The notes under the pieces: generated by a model
Told to the model about the DNA's origin: nothing
What the model saw: the letters and a program-made list of their open reading frames with translations, nothing else
Database searches by the model: none
Translations under genes and position numbers: made by a program
Shown here: piece by piece, positions 62,331 through 64,000 of the stretch
Layout of the letters: the number at the start of each line of letters is the position of its first letter
Position numbering within the stretch: position 1 is the stretch's first letter
Origin: Azadirachta indica
Taxonomy: Eukaryota; Streptophyta; Magnoliopsida; Sapindales; Meliaceae
Assembly (NCBI GenBank): GCA_022749755.1
Contig: CM040452.1
Location: 20,664,350 to 20,728,349, forward strand
Reading direction: 5' to 3'
DNA length: 64,000 nt

Positions 62331-64000
62331 GGTAATTTTATTAAACTAATTACTGTTGATTTCTGTGGAGAAATTATCAAATTAGTTACATAGTTTAAAA
62401 AAAAAAATAAATCAACCATAAAGAGTTACAACTTATCTCAAATTCGTCCTCGTGTTGCCGTCCAACTTATTTAACAAAAATTAATTAATGTACCCACTTT
62501 TTCCATTATTTTATAACCCAGGTTTAACGTATGAAACAGTCAAACAAGTCCTTGTAATTTTCCTCAATTTTCCAATTATTTGTTTTAAGTTTAATTAAAA
62601 AAAGAGTGATAAAATGACAATTTTGTCCTTAAATTGCTTTGTGGCATTTATCGTGCAAGATTTACTCAACTGAATTATCATGCTTATAATAAGTCCGGAT
62701 TTTGTAAGTTAAACTTAATTTCGTTTGTAATGCCATACTTAATAATTGGTTATTAAAATCGTATAACTTTTTTTTATTTAGACAAAATTAATATATCAAA
62801 AAGTTAATATCACAAAATTATTTAATTAAAAAAAGAATTGTCGACCGACAAATTCTAAAACTGTGATAGAGGTACCAAAAGGTTGTTTTGGATGGCATGT
62901 CAAGATCCCAAGCAGCAGGAATGTAACTCTCAATATGTCAAGGTCAAGGGCCTGTACCAATAAAATATTTATTTTATTTTATTTTATTTTATTTTATTTT
63001 TATTAATAATTATAATATGCTTGGTATGGTAGGTGTAAAGTCTTTGCTTTTATAAAGACAATATAACATTACATCTACGTGGAAAATAGACCTAATTTTA
63101 TTTATTTATTTATTTTTACTTAATTTCTCTATATAAGTTAAGGTAACATCGAGTAAATAAATATAAGACATAAATAAATAAATAAATATTATTGTTATTA
63201 TTTTTTAGAAGTACTTTATACTGTCTAGATGTTTCTTCATTTATGGCAATAGGAAGAGGATATGCCTTGGAATTCATTCCAATATTCCGGCAATGCTACG
63301 AAAAATTTTTTGTCCTCATTTGTCTTTTTATCTGGGTTTGTTTATATAACCAATAATATTATTGTTTTAGAAATTAATTGCATTAAACTAAAAGTAATGA
63401 ATTCAAAATTTAATTTGATAATAAAAGAAAAACCTTAGAGTAGGTGGCAATATTATTTGTTAAACATATATATTATAAACATTTTGGAAATTCCAAAATT
63501 TAATTAATGCAAAATTCTTATTCTGTATTTTTTTCAAATACTAGCACGAAACACATTTTCAATAAATATTATAACATTTAATTTCTCATTGTCTACAAGC
63601 AACATTTCAGTAATAATGTCACGGAAAATGCCATCCAACATGTCCTTAATTGAAATTATCATTCTCTTTATTATTTTTTAATAATATTTCTTTAAATCTC
63701 TCTCTCCTTTGAAATTTGTTAAAATAATAATTAGAAAAGGAGTAGAGAAAGATTTGCCAACGTTCAATATGGTGGCCTAATAACAATAATAATTTGTGTA
63801 GTAAGTGGGGCATGCGCCTCCCCCTTAGAGTAGTCATTTTCTGCAAATAATACCCGCAAATTTAAAGGTCTTATGTCCCACTTTTTTTTTTTTTTTTTCT
63901 TTCTTTTTTTAATTTTTTATTGCCAACTTTCCCCCATTAAAGGGTAATGTTCAATGGCCTCTTTAATTTGATTCCCCTTATTGCCTTTCATTCATTTTCA
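62331..64000. other. AT-rich intergenic DNA with simple repeats
   Basis: No gene. ATTTT repeats at about 62965-63001, TTTA/TTAT repeats at about 63098-63116, AAATAAAT repeats near 63170-63188, and long T tracts at about 63880-63910. Confidence 0.5.

Overview
This is nuclear DNA of a eudicot plant. It has GT/AG introns in every long gene, AT-rich intergenic DNA packed with transposon debris, and plant-specific families: SWEET, FLX-like, chloroplast BASS, TDY-type MAP kinase, SRG1-like dioxygenases and GLOX. A woody rosid such as Citrus would fit, but the genus cannot be proven from the sequence alone.

Layout. 0.1-1.0 kb (+): 3' part of a SWEET2 sugar transporter. 2.0-2.5 kb (-): small single-pass membrane protein. 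4.0-5.5 kb (+): FLX-like coiled-coil protein. 5.5-14.3 kb: a gene-poor stretch with two sets of unrecognised exon-like segments, a duplicated 0.45 kb block and an inverted fragment of the BASS1 gene found further right. 15-18 kb (-): wrecked Ty3/gypsy pol. 18-25.4 kb: AT-rich repeats, nested small elements and a 2.5 kb transposon with ~345 bp terminal inverted repeats. 25.6-26.5 kb: F-box/LRR pseudogene. 27.6-30.3 kb (+): intact plastid BASS1 transporter. 31.5-32.7 kb (+): PHD/extended-PHD chromatin reader. 34.5-43.5 kb (+): three tandem SRG1-like 2-oxoglutarate dioxygenases. The first has a solo LTR and a frameshift, the second has many stops, the third is intact. 44.1-56.1 kb: three GLOX (glyoxal/aldehyde oxidase) copies, one intact (-) and two broken, around an intact secreted protein gene of unknown function. 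57.2-61.8 kb (-): complete 10-exon TDY MAP kinase.

How the genes relate. There are no operons here. SWEET2, the small membrane protein, FLX-like 1, the PHD protein and the MAP kinase look like a stretched version of one Arabidopsis chromosome 3 neighbourhood (At3g14720 to At3g14770, from memory). If so, the BASS1 gene, dioxygenase array, GLOX cluster and repeats are later additions. Intact proteins cover sugar export, plastid solute transport, chromatin reading, FLC/flowering regulation, small-molecule oxidation, apoplastic H2O2 production and MAPK signalling.

Exon coordinates come from reading splice sites by eye and checking reading-frame continuity. Family names come from motif recognition, not searches.
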